Source of the DNA: Spirogloea muscicola
Taxonomy: Eukaryota > Streptophyta > Zygnematophyceae > Spirogloeales > Spirogloeaceae
Length of the DNA stretch: 64,000 nucleotides
Direction: 5' to 3'
Assembly (NCBI GenBank): GCA_009602725.1
Contig: WELB01000063.1
Coordinates: forward strand, 72,453 to 136,452
Part shown: piece after piece, positions 1 to 10,360 of the stretch
Position numbering within the stretch: position 1 is the first letter of the stretch
How the letters are laid out: each line of letters opens with the position of its first letter
Notes under the pieces: generated by a model
The model's input: the letters and a program-made list of their open reading frames with translations, nothing else
Databases searched by the model: none
What the model was told of the DNA's origin: nothing
Translations under genes and position numbers: made by a program

Positions 1-787
1 ACGTTGGCAATGAGCCGAGGCCCCCCGCCGAGCGCGCTAGCGACGAGATCGGCGCGCCGGGTGTGGAGGCGGCCGTCCGCCCCAGCAGTCAGAGGCATGA
101 TGCTGGAGTTCTCCAGCGCCACAGTGTAACCGGCTTCGACAAATATGCCAAACATCGCGTTCCGGAGCAGGTCGTGTGTGCCGGTCCGCTCCCCTCCCCG
201 TGCGCATCGGAGCATGTGAGCTGCCAGTGACGCCGCGTCCGGGCTGCGCTCGCCGCACTCGCACTGTTGTACTCCACCTAGGCATGGTGGGTGGAGGCCG
301 AGGAGGCGGTGCACCGCCGTTCGGAATGCGGCGTCCGGCATCCGGAGCGCGTCGTGGATCGGCAGAGCCGACAGCCAAGCAGCCGCCCCTGGTGAGGACG
401 CCGAGAGCAGTCGCGCGCGCCCCCGGAGGTCGGCTGGAGGCAAAAGCCCCAGCGCCGTGGAGAAAGACGCCGCATCTACCTCCGCCATGCAGCGAGCTTG
501 GGCCCGCAGGTCGGCCGTGCGCGCGAGGTGAGCGAACGGGACGGCCCGTGGCACCAGGGCGGGATGATCCGCAAGCAGCTCATCCCGGGCTGAGCGAAGA
601 GCCGTCTGGAAAGGCAGCGTGCCAGTCTCCACGTCCGCGGCCGCCTGCTCCAGGAGGCGACCCCCATGCCGGATGAAACGCTGAGCCACCGAAGTCGCAA
701 CCTGCGCCCAACTCCCCAGGTGTGCTGCCCGGCAGGCACGAGCCAGCGGGCGGCAGCCCAGACCCCCTCGGCTCACAGGCAGGGAGG
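1..787 (-). mobile_element. LINE fragment: RT C-terminus plus CCHC/endonuclease region
   Basis: The minus strand reads continuously from 787 to the window edge. It starts in the LINE-like P-x-S-x-GGLG-x-R-P motif that follows the reverse transcriptase thumb and continues through AAHLGSWA. It then has a GAAAWLSALP block and a zinc-finger-like C-x-C ... H-x3-C run. It ends in R-x-D-L-x-x, the start of the endonuclease motif. This order (RT, then CCHC finger, then K/R-x-D-x12-14-D) is that of non-LTR retrotransposons with a restriction-like endonuclease (R2, NeSL, RandI/Dualen clades). The copy is cut by the window edge. At 787 it abuts a plus-strand tail of the same family, so the two are head-to-head pieces and not one element. 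GC content is much higher than in the neighbouring introns. Clade assignment is inference; a LINE origin is fairly secure. Confidence 0.75.
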
Positions 788-1160
788 CCTGGTTTGGGCT
801 GGCCTCTCCCAGCCACCAGTTAATATTTCGCACTTGCTGTTCCGGCGAGGTGAAAAGCTGAAACCGGTGAAAAGCTGGACCGACTAACAATGGACAAGGT
901 CAGAAGGGGCCGGAGAGCGAACCCTTAATCTCTTAACGTTAGGGCTTCTCGCTTTCTGTGGCATCCATTCTTTGCGCCTGAACAAAGTGTTGGATTGATC
1001 TTGGCTCCCTCCTCGTTTCATGCACACTGCGTGCACCCTTTCCCCTTGCCCAACTTTTCCACTCCACGTTTCCCCTTTGGCTTGAATTGGCCTCCCTTTT
1101 CATTTCATGCGCCCCGCGCGCCTTTCTCTCTTTGGCCCGGCGGTTCAGGGTTTAGGGCTT
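788..1160 (+). mobile_element. LINE 3' tail next to bL35
   Basis: This carries the family's hairpin block (GGCTGG-cctctc-CCAGCC, about 793-813) and the terminal block with a CATTTCATGCGCCCCGCGCG core near 1097-1131, which recurs at 10321 and in altered form at 12010, 39548 and 43035. It ends about 55-80 bp before the bL35 start codon. Part of the middle (about 887-920) reads better on the other strand, so the piece is a mosaic of tail fragments. Confidence 0.65.
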
Positions 1161-1213
1161 AGCCCGGCGGCTGCTCCAAGGCTCCACGCCTCGCGGCCAG
1201 GCCCGCCCACGCC

Positions 1214-2494
1214 ATGGCCGCCGCCGCCGCTCTTGCGGCCTGCGCGCTGTACTCGACGCCGGCCGCAAGGGCTGCGGTGACTCCAGGCTGCTGCGGCGGC
1301 GCACGTCCCTCAAACGTCGTGCGCACGGCTTTGAGGCCTAGGTCGCCAACAACCTCCTCCTTGGGCTTCGCCTCAAGCTCCCTGGTCGCCTCGAGGCTGC
1401 CGGCTCTCCGCAGGGAGGGGCACGTCGCGCCTGCACCCAAGGCCCTCGTGACGAAGTCGCACAAGGGCTACAAGCTTAAGACGCACAAGGTGGGCATGGC
1501 TCTACGGCACACTATAGACCCTCAGAATCTCAAGCCCTCAAGGGACTGTCTGCCAGTTGCGAGTAGCTCGCAATATGCAATCCTGCTCCGTGTGGCGCGG
1601 TGTGCTCGCTATTCGGTATGCCGGCTTCTCAGCTCTACCTCTCCGTTGTGTCTGCCTCCATTTTCTAGCGGCTATGGCCAATGTGCTCCTTGTGAGTTAG
1701 CTTTAGCTGGACTTGCTTCCTGTCCTGGACTGGGCACCCCCAAAGACTACGGTGTAAACAGAATGCACACTCAGTTCAATGGGCTCCTGCTATCTACTCT
1801 GTGGGCAATGGTGGTGCAGGCAGGACATTAGATCTGTCTTTGGAAGTTATGACCCTGTGAGAGCTCATGGACTCACGAGGTGGCCCTTTCCCCTGCCTTG
1901 CCTTTGGTCATCTTGTGTCGTTGGGCTTGCAGGCGGCGGCAAAGCGCTTCAAGGTTACCGGTGGGGGAGTGATTGTAGCGCGACGTGCCGGCAGGGCCCA
2001 TCTTCTGAGGAAGAAGAGCACGAGCAGGAAGAATCGCCTGAGTGGCCTGGTAAGTCATTTGTACATGAGCTAGAGATAAGAAGTGCTTGCTTTCCAGTCA
2101 CTCATACTCTTGCAGTTGCCATTATTCCGGATGCCACTCCCAAAACCCTACCAGGCAATTATGTGATTATCTGCTCTTGCGCTCCACCAAAAGCAGGATA
2201 CACTCTTGACATCTTCTAGGCAGTCTTGCGGAATACTTGTAGCAGCTAAGGCTTTACTGAAGTTGCACAAGAATGTTGAGCAAGAACATGTATGCATTTG
2301 TTTCTTTTGCTGTTACTGCTTTTTGCTTGAAGCGCGATGGATTGTCAGCCATGTGACGCGTCAAGACAATGCTGTATTGCCATGTGCAGACTGAGGTCTG
2401 CAGGAGAGACTACAACAATGTCATTGGCGCTCTTCCTTACCTCAAAGTGAACCGCCATCGTAGCAATGTCAATCCCGCAATGATTGCTGAGTGA
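1214..2494 (+). CDS. RPL35: Plastid large-subunit ribosomal protein bL35
   Basis: Structural protein of the chloroplast 50S subunit, encoded in the nucleus. Three phase-0 exons join cleanly: 1214-1489, 1933-2049 and 2390-2494, giving 165 residues. Exon 1 encodes an Ala/Arg/Ser-rich leader of about 75 residues with few acidic residues, as expected of a plastid transit peptide, followed by the start of the mature domain (GYKLKTHK). Exon 2 supplies AAAKRFKVTGGG and the basic HLLRKKS-x-SRKNRLSG stretch. Exon 3 supplies DYNNVIGALPYLKVNR, the plant-type C-terminus. Introns end in cag and begin gtgggc and gtaagt. The first ATG of the frame is used. A LINE tail lies directly upstream, so the core promoter must lie in or immediately after it. 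The identification is secure. Confidence 0.95.
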
Positions 2495-2905
2495 TATCTG
2501 CGCTCGGACTTGCGCTGTCTCAATAAGGGCAGAGGACATGCAGAGCTTGACTATTCATTGTTCTTACAGAAAATGAGTGTCTCATTCTTGTGGCTCTATG
2601 AAAGTCTCGTTTGACAGAAGTCGATACTGCACAATTTTGCTCAAATGTAGCTTCGGTTGCAACATCTCAAAGTGCTAGAATGTATGCTCAATGCAGTCAA
2701 GTGCTTTCAAATTGCCACCTTAAACGCCAGCAGCCTGAATATGTCAAATTGCAAGCCTTACCTAGAAGCTGCATGCTTGCTACGAATTCCTGAGTATGTA
2801 CACCAGGTGGCCAAGAATTGCAAGCAGATCAGCAACCCCCAGCAAACCTGAAGAGTTCTGTTGCTATATACCAAATTCCATTGAAACGGCCAGCACTATG
2901 CCAGC

Positions 2906-4898
2906 TCATAGCTTCTCCAGTGGAACTGTCACAGAAAGGGGATGGGCAAGGGTCCAAGTCCTCGGAAAAGGGGCAAATGATGGAGCTTCCAGGTGGAGAT
3001 GCCAAACGAGCACCTGCCGGCACCCGCTGGCCAAGCCCTCCATCTGGCTTTCATCCGCCACCAGTTGCTCTACGAATGTCGTCTCCTGCGATATATGACC
3101 ACATACGAAGAGTCAAGAAACACACAACTTGGAAAACCACTCACTAGCTTACTAAGGACCTACGAATGAATAGCAGCTTCTGTGTCGGGGAGTGCTTCAG
3201 GAGAGTACTCAGAATCTTGATGACATGCAGGTGTCAACGGATACTTCTCATTTCCTGCAGAAGACAAGTGCACAATTGACAAGACCTGGAAGCCTTCCTT
3301 CACAGTATCAAGCTGACGAATGGAATCCCAGATAGGCCTTCTCCACAGGTGAGGATCCCACAAGATGGTGCTGTTAAAAGCAAATCCGCACATATCCACA
3401 TGAAAACGCCTCAACATCTTGCTTCTCTCATTCGTGTGCCAGCCCACAACAGTCTTATCATTGCACACGGGGCCTTCAATAACTGGCTTCGATTTGCCCT
3501 GCTGAAGCATCCCCACGGGCCAAACACCAAACCGCCTGGAAAATGTAGAGGCTACAGCAGCTAAGGCTTTTGACTGTACAATGAGCAACATGCAAGGTGA
3601 AACGAATCTTGTGACTACATGCTAGTGCTGTATTTTAGCAGCTGCACAAGCAGGCACACGGGTACAATACTGCTGTAAGCAGATCTGACTCACTCTATTT
3701 GCCGCATCTCCTCAAAAAGTTTCAGCGAGTAGACATTGTCATCGTCTGCAAAGTACACAATAGCATCCAACCGGTGCTGCTCGATGTGCTCCAATGCAGC
3801 ATTTCGCTGCATCCAAAGCACAACTGTAAAGTCAATGTGCTCTTATACTGAGGAACCCCTCCCTAGCTTTGAAAAGCCATGTCTCTGTCATTCATTGGTG
3901 AGGAACAAGGTGGCCTAGAGATGAGGTCCTCAGCACCACTGCTGAGGACCAGAGTGCTGCATGCATGAACAGCTCGTTGAAAGCATGCAGAATAGGAAAT
4001 ACCTGGTGCACGCCTCTGTCCTTGACGTCAGTCATGTTCTTATGTGCTACCAAGTGCCGATACATGAGACCTGCACAACATGTTGTCGAGGCTCTTGTCA
4101 GTGGGGAAAGCTCAAGGTCCATCAGCAGAAGGCGCCTACTGTCACGTGCGGCAGGCAGCAAGAAACAGCCAGTCGTGCTGCCGCGGCTGCGCTCCTTTCG
4201 ACCCCCTCCGTCACCTGTGCGGCGCAGGAGGTGTGCGGTGGCAGGGTGCTGTCCTTCCATCTCAACGACGAGCCAGAGGAGCGGGGGCGGAACCAGCGCC
4301 AGCGTGTTGGCCAGTCGGGCCAAGTACATGGCCTGGAACGGCCGGACGTACGTCGGCGTCACTATTATCAGCTGCTTCCGCACCACCACTCCCGGTGCGC
4401 CACCGCTGCTCGTCACCTCCTCCCAGAGCTTCCGAGTCTCCGCCACACGCCGCTCCTCCAGCTTGGCTGCCAGCCCGACCTGTGCGCCCCGAGGCAAGGT
4501 CGCGCATGACCCGGAGTACGGGAGCCGCGGACGCCTCCGGAGCAGGCTCCTACAGCCAGCGGGACATGGCCTGGGAAAGAAGCCGAGTCACGGGGGCTCA
4601 CTTTGGCGACATCTTGAGCAAGCGCATCACTGGCATTCTGCAGCCGACCGCTCAATGCCGTCCCGGCCCCCTCGTCGGCGGCGGCGCCCGTGGCGGGCGA
4701 GGAAAGGGCGCTGTCAAGGGGGTCGCCAGCGGTGAGGCGCGGAGGGCCGCTGGGGCCGGGCGTGGTGCCGCCGCCAAAGCTGAGGACGCCCAGCGCCATG
4801 CCAAATGCGAAGCAGAGCAGGCCGGCCCAGGGCTGCGGCGCCCAGGAGCCGCGCGCGGCGCGGATCTTGGTCGCGGGGCTGGCCGCGGGCCCCGCCAT
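2906..4898 (-). CDS. GT43 family glycosyltransferase (IRX9/IRX14 or glucuronosyltransferase-like)
   Basis: Probable Golgi type II membrane glycosyltransferase of family GT43 (plant IRX9/IRX14 xylan synthesis proteins, animal B3GAT glucuronosyltransferases). Six exons join in frame: 4898-4602, 4479-4215, 4070-4003, 3806-3694, 3535-3286 and 3085-2906, giving 390 residues. A short cytosolic tail and one membrane segment (about residues 22-40, [16 protein letters not shown]) precede a Ser/Ala/Gly-rich stem. The catalytic domain runs from about 136. It has VTPTY (139-143), the metal-binding DDD (231-233, in VYFADDDN), GWHTNE (279-284), a GFAFN acceptor-site block, and [14 protein letters not shown] at the exon 5/6 junction, which contains the expected catalytic Glu region. 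The C-terminus after about 350 is not conserved. The donor sugar cannot be told from sequence. The gene diverges from RPB9 about 700 bp away. One undetermined base (4902) lies just before the start codon. Confidence 0.88.
3925..3950. repeat. Perfect 11-bp hairpin in GT43 intron 3
   Basis: GGTCCTCAGCA (3925-3935) and TGCTGAGGACC (3940-3950) are exact reverse complements around a 4-nt loop. They lie inside the intron between exons 4070-4003 and 3806-3694. Confidence 0.9.
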
Positions 4899-4959
4899 GG
4901 GNGGCGGCGGGGCGGCCGAGGACAAGGCCTCCGAATGCAAAGAAAGGACGTCACTTGAT

Positions 4960-5075
4960 ATCGTTGCTGCGGACTCCGACTTGCGGCCGTTGACTGGCGG
5001 TCACCGAGACCTCGTTGTTTTCGTTCAATCTCTCGCTGGGCTGGAGATGCCCTTTCACAGCCATTGTCTTTGGTC
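4960..5075 (+). mobile_element. Short LINE C-terminal/tail remnant
   Basis: The sequence reads S-D-L-R-P-L-T-G-G-H where intact copies end S-D-L-x-x-L-T-R-G-Y-stop. It is followed by a degraded hairpin block (gggctggagatgccctttcacagcc, about 5038-5062). It sits in the GT43/RPB9 divergent promoter. Recognition rests on about 100 bp only. Confidence 0.45.
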
Positions 5076-5594
5076 TTGAAATCCACATTGCTGCAGCGGC
5101 TTACTCACGGAGGAGAAGCATCTTCTCCCCAGGTCATGACGTGCCAGGAAAAGCATGCCGTGAAGTATACAGGCTGGTGCACAGGCGCTCGGGAGCAAAC
5201 CGTGCTCCCGGTGGTCGCAGACGCCCCCGACCCCGCAGCAGCTTCCTCGTCCTGCGCTCGTCGCCGCGCCGCACCCTCGGCTTTAGGGCGAGCCAGCCCA
5301 CGAGGTGGCCATCGAACGTTACTGGCCCGCCGAAACCCCGACGGCTACACCCTTGAGAAGCTACACAGTTGCTTTTGGAGAAGCTTCCACAACCGAAACC
5401 CAACCCCCCCCCGATAGCTCCGCGCGCTCCCCGCCATCGACAACCGCTCGCTTCCGCCGAAGCCCCCCTGCCGCGCTTGACAGCCTCCTGAAGACGGCGG
5501 CACAGCTGCGGTGGCACGCCCTCCGACCTCCGTCTCTTCGCTGCTGCCACCAGCGCTGCCCAGCTTTGGTCGTGGTGCCGCCAAGTTCTCAGCC

Positions 5595-6536
5595 ATGAGT
5601 ACGATGAAGTTCTGCCGCGAGTGGTGAGGAGGCTGCTGCTTCCTGCGCGTGGCCGTCGCCCGTAGCATCAGTCACGGGAGGCCACTTCCGCTGAGGCAGT
5701 TACTTTTACGCCCTTCCGCTCATCACACCACTGACACGGCACTGGTTTTGTGCTCCTGCTGATGGAACGGGATAGCAACAACATCCTCTACCCGCGGGAG
5801 GACCGGGAGCGCAAAATCCTGTTGTACGCATGCCGGAACTGCAACCATCAGGTGCTGTTCTCGCCGTCCTTTCCACCTTCTGGATGTAGTGTATCACGCA
5901 TGCTAATACGCAGCTTGGATACAAGTAGTCAATAGCGCTGGCCAGCCGTGTACCTCACCTGTCGAGGAAGTGGACAGCGTAAAGGGCTTTCCAGTGCTCT
6001 GAGAAAGGAACAGCAGCCAGATTCAAGCAGCAGTATGCCACAACCATGCCCTGACTGTGCAGGAACCAGCAGACAACAACTGCGTGTATCGCAACGAGAT
6101 AGCCCACACGGCCGACGAGCGAACGCAGATTCTTCAGGACGTGACAGCCGATCCCACACTCCCCCGTACAAAGAGCGTCCGTTGTGCCAAGTGCTCACAT
6201 GCTGAGGCTGTCTTCTTTCAGGCCAGCCACTGGCCCCACTCTCTGCAGAGTGTCTCAATAAAAGCATCCTTTACATTATTGATTACATGACTGAGAAGTT
6301 GATCTTATACTTTGACATCATCCTTGGCCTGGAAATGTACAGGTATGCGTCCGTTTGCAAGGTCATTGTAGGGTTGCCTGTCTAGCCTGAAGGAGGCTCA
6401 TGTGTCAATAATACATTATCCTGATACTGATACTCATACTGGCCGGGATGTGCAGGCCACAAGCAGAGGCGAGGAGGGAATGACCCTCTTCTTCGTCTGC
6501 TGCAATCCCAACTGCGGGTATAGATGGCGGGATTGA
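5595..6536 (+). CDS. RPB9: RNA polymerase II subunit RPB9
   Basis: Small zinc-ribbon subunit of RNA polymerase II, acting in elongation, start-site choice and proofreading. The exons are 5595-5623, 5776-5851, 6063-6221 and 6456-6536, giving 114 residues, the same size class as plant RPB9. The N-terminal ribbon has FCREC-NNILYPRED and the paired CRNC (first CxxC pair at the exon 1/2 junction). The middle has DPTLPRTKSVRCAKC. The C-terminal ribbon has GEEGMTLFFVCCNPNC and ends YRWRD. The third intron is odd. The only join that keeps the conserved FFQ-ATSRGEEG reading uses a GC donor (CAG|gccagc) instead of GT, with a normal cag acceptor at 6453-6455. No GT nearby gives the family sequence. The tiny 29-base first exon splits the codon of the second zinc Cys. 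Confidence 0.93.
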
Positions 6537-6827
6537 TACTGTCTCAAGACATGCGAGTGTTCCTCCTCAATAGACCATCATGAAATGTTACAGATTGCAG
6601 ACTTTTGCAGCAAGGAAGATGGGAGCTTCATCCTGTTTCTATGGGCCAGTATCTCCTAAATGTCTATCAAAACTGCTCAAGGAAGGTTCTGCTGATACAA
6701 GCAGTAAGCACTGCACCCTATGCTCCAGTCTGTAGGCAGAGCCATACTGGCACTGTTGTAGCGTAGCAAGCAGAGAAAGGGTTTGACGTCATTGAGGAGC
6801 TAGAACCGTGAGACTTGGTCGGCAATT

Positions 6828-9800
6828 CTAACTGGCCAATATAGACGATATAGCATCACCAATGTAGGGGTATCTGAAGGCAAATCCGAGCTCCTGAGCC
6901 CGTTTGGGAAGGACCTTCTGCCCCTCCAGCACCTGTTAACAGCACAAGCCAGCTAGTCTTATAGAGCTTGCCAAGATGGAGTACAAAGTGAAACTAATAT
7001 TCTGCAACTCTGGGTGCTGTTGCAGATGCCCACCACAACGAGGGGGGAAGCTTGTTGTAGGGCAAGGACATTTGATAGTGCACTGTTAACATCACAAGAG
7101 TGTAGATGCACGTACCACAACTGCTCCGTCTCCCAGCAGCGACTTAATGACAAACTCTGGCACAGGTAGCCAAGAAGGGCGACCCATTATGCGCCCAAGT
7201 TGGTCGCACATTTCCGCGAGTCGCACAGGATGTGGTGCAGTTCCATTGATGACACCTGCATATTCATCCATCAACTCCTAAGCTTGCTTGTAAGTACCTA
7301 GATGCCACATTGAAGCCCATTGAAGCCCACAGTGAAGTAGACCAGCGACTTGCTATTCTTTGGCTACTATGGTCATTAGATGGTTTGTAGAGTCCTTGAG
7401 CAGACCGTTGTACTCAAAGACTACAGTTGTGAGAGAGGATGCACCTGTGTACGATGAGTTCCTGAGAGCCTCCATGATAAGCGAGACAAGGTCGTCCCTA
7501 TGTACCCAGGAAAACCTGGGCCACAGACATCATTTGTGAGGTGCTGACTAACTTTCTACAAGTGCGAAGATGAACGGCAAAGCTTAGGTGTTGCTGTGTA
7601 CCATTGTTTTCCAGAGCCTAAGGGTCCTCCGGCAAATATCTTGAAAATGGGAATCATCTTAGCTGCAAGAAAGACACCAAAACTTAGTGCATATTGCCCC
7701 CGTCTTATAGCAGTTGCTGGCCATCACGTATTTGTAAATGTGCGATGAAAGTTGTAGACCTCAAGGCAGCTTGATTTGGTGGCATACATTGGGCCAAGTT
7801 CAGCACCACCCACCAAGTGCTCCACCGTCCTTGTCCAGCACTATGCCGGTTCGGAGTTGAACAAGTCTGGTAACAGCCTGATCCACTTGACTTGATGCAG
7901 CCTCCCATGCCACACAGACCTGAAAGAAACGATTCCATCTCCTTGTCAATATCCATGCATCAGCCATAAGTATGGCTGATTATGGGGGTACTGGGGCAAG
8001 TACCCCCATACGTTCTGGACAGGTGCAAAAATTCAGCCCAAGTACTCAGAAGCGGTAGTCTATCATGCTTGGAATCAGTGCAGAAGCCTGGTATGCAAAC
8101 TGGCCAGCCTGATCTCCACATGCAGAGCTTGCGATGCAAAATATTAGAGGCCGGGTGATATGATCTCATGGCCTTCACCTCTGCCAGGTAGTCCTTCCCA
8201 GAAGGGCTTGTCTCATCAAACACACCTGCCTTGCTGGTACCTGCTGCACCTACATGCCACTATCATACTTCTAAGAAGCAAGCCATGCTGTTAGTGACGT
8301 TGCTTGCACCTTAAGTCTCATCACCTATTTAGACACAGACTTACCATAGTAGCCCAGTGCAGAGGAGTTGACCAAAACCTTGGGCCGCTCCTCTTTTTCA
8401 AGATTGTTGATTGCGTTTACAACCTGTGCACACAAATGGCTTATCAAGGGCAATGTGACATAGCAGCCCATTACAAGGCAGCAGCAAACAACAGTACTCT
8501 TGGTTCACCGAAATGCGAGCAGAAGTAGTCATAGCCAAAGGACTTAAAAATCAGCACTTTTCCAAATGACAGTGAAGAGGAAAGTTGACCTTATTGGTGG
8601 CCTCCACCCGACTTGATTTGAGCTCGGCTTTCACCTGGCCAATACAACGAGATAGAGCATATTAACGTCTACTTATGCCTTCAATATTAAACTCAATGTG
8701 CTGCATCACATGATATGATGCAGCACTTATCACACTTGCCTCCGGGGTCCATCTGGTGCTGATTGGTGTACCGGCCAAGTTGACAACACCATTGCAACCT
8801 TCAATGGCCGTTTGCCAGTCTTGTGGCTCAAAGAATTGGACGCCGTGAAAGTTGCTAGCTGCTAAATCAGAACACAGGATGGGGTTAGCAGCTTGCAAAT
8901 TGCTACATTCCATGGTCATCAAGACGGGCACAGAGGTCTGCTGCTTTGAAAGAGATATCTCCACATGTCTCTCCAGGAGAATAGCAATTTCAATCATGGC
9001 GGTTGATTCATGACCAGCAGAAAAGCAGCAACGGGCAAGTATGGTAGTCAGGGACGAGCAAGAACCAGGCAGTGCAGCTTTGGCTTTGGCGATGGAGCGT
9101 GTTAGCACACGCACATTCTGACCGTCTGTGCAGGGCATAGGTTGGTGTAAGGCTACAGTTTTGCTTGACAGTGAGCTCTAAGCACCAGACAACTTTTGCA
9201 GCCAAGATATAGAACATGACTCATCCATTACAGCACGAGGTGTGCCTTTGGAGATCAGCACTGAGTCACAGACGGAAAACACTGGTACGTTGCACTCTGC
9301 ATGTGTGACATACCGGCAAGCAACCTCTCGACCAGCTTTCTCCCAATGAACCCTGTGCCGCCAACGACAGCTACGACGGACCTTCCGCTCTGGAACAGAG
9401 AGAAGGCGCGATGTGCGCATAAATGAAAGGGTAGCCAATCTTGGAATGCATAAAAGTGAAGTACGCTCCTATGGTATCAACAATTTCAGGTACGTGCGAA
9501 GCATCCACTTTCTCAAAAAGCATGTATGGTCTCGAGACCATGCTTACTGGAGCTGGAGACCCAGCTGTAGCATTGCAGTCCAGGGGCCTTCTTGCTGGCC
9601 TAGTCACCCTCACAGCCTTCAAGAAGAGAGACAGAAACAAGTTAAACGACAATGGGACAGGACAGAGTTAGCAACTGACACTGGCGAGTCGCCACCAAAT
9701 TAGAGAAACTATTTGCGCACCTTCTAGCAGAGACTCAACACCATTTCGCCTAGCTGGACACAGACAGTCGTGTGAAGACGGACAGGGACGTACGCAGAGC

Positions 9801-10019
9801 CGAGGAGAAGTAGAAGACAGCGGGCAGAGGAGGCCGCACCTGGACAGCAGCGAGGGCAGCACAGCCCCAGCTCCGTCCGTCGTTGGCGCAACGGCCCAGG
9901 ACTTCGCTGCATCCCCATCGGGCAGCAAGGCGCGCGGCGCGTGGGCGCGTAACGCCGCCGCCGGGGGTGGAGGTGGGCAGCGCAGCGGCGGCCAGCGGCG
10001 GCTGGCAGGCGGCTGCCAT
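6828..10019 (-). CDS. SDR39U1: SDR39U1-like epimerase-family protein (TIGR01777), probably plastid-targeted
   Basis: Extended short-chain dehydrogenase/reductase of the YfcH/SDR39U1 family; substrate unknown, NAD(P) expected. The resolved 5' exons are 10019-9840, 9616-9548, 9389-9314, 9125-9066, 8858-8740 and 8634-8590. Further exons near 8420-8345, 8240-8179, 7919-7805, 7660-7610, 7510-7445, 7260-7105 and 6935-6828 carry the rest. The first 80 or so residues are Ala/Arg-rich and look like a transit peptide. The Rossmann motif is VVGGTGFIGRKLVERLL. Later landmarks are VRVLTRS, VVNLAGTPI, KSSRVEATNKV, a VNSSALGYYG block with the catalytic Tyr, and the family C-terminus (PVRLAEMCDQLG, GRPSWLPVPEF, VLEGQKVLPKRAQELGF, ending SSILAS). 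The intron after exon 5 uses a GC donor (GAG|gcaagt). Introns hold several perfect hairpins. LINE tails start about 75 bp upstream of the start codon. Confidence 0.9.
7959..8010. repeat. Two adjoining perfect hairpins in an SDR39U1 intron
   Basis: At 7959-7980, ATCAGCCATA and TATGGCTGAT are exact reverse complements around 2 nt. At 7981-8010, TATGGGGGTACT and AGTACCCCCATA are exact 12-bp arms around 6 nt. Both lie inside the intron 8178-7920, directly abutting each other. Confidence 0.9.
8698..8726. repeat. Perfect 11-bp hairpin in the SDR39U1 GC-AG intron
   Basis: GTGCTGCATCA (8698-8708) and TGATGCAGCAC (8716-8726) are exact reverse complements with a 7-nt loop. They occupy over a quarter of the 105-nt intron 8739-8635, close to its GC donor. 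Confidence 0.9.
9526..9541. repeat. 16-bp perfect palindrome beside a splice donor
   Basis: ATGGTCTCGAGACCAT is fully self-complementary. It begins a few bases inside the SDR39U1 intron whose donor is at 9547-9546. Confidence 0.85.
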
Positions 10020-10094
10020 GGCCGCCTTGGCCCGCTGGTCGCCGAGCCAGGGGCTGGTCAGGATCGGAAGCTGTGCCGGGCCAGGTCGCCAAGC

Positions 10095-10360
10095 CTTCTC
10101 CCTTGGCTCTTCATCAACGTGCAGGGCGCGCTCTAAGTCGGGCCTCCGGCTTTCGTGGCGGCGCTCCAGCTCCCAAAGTTAGCTTGTCCGATTTGTTTGT
10201 GCTCTCCCGTGGGTACTAATGTCACCTTAGGCACCTTAATTTAGGTCTCTATATTATGTAGCCTTGTTTAGTTTGCACTCGCCTCTGCTTGAACTGTGTA
10301 TTGGCTTGCATTGGCCTCCCTTTTCATTTCATGCGCCCCGCGCGCCTTTCTCTCTTATCC
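10095..10360 (+). mobile_element. LINE protein C-terminus and 3' tail
   Basis: The plus strand reads HQRAGRALSRASGF...SLSDLFVLSRGY-stop (about 10108-10197). This matches the ends of the copies at 12870-12981 and 35900-36020. The tail follows: GTCACCTTAGGCACCTTA (10210), then the CATTTCATGCGCCCCGCGCG terminal block at 10321-10350. The piece is strongly 5'-truncated, as is usual for LINE insertion. Confidence 0.75.

Noticed and set aside
7961-8223. Hairpins in SDR39U1 as a riboswitch, tRNA or CRISPR repeats
   Set aside because: They are unrelated to each other, not regularly spaced, lie in a spliced intron and lack any tRNA or riboswitch core.
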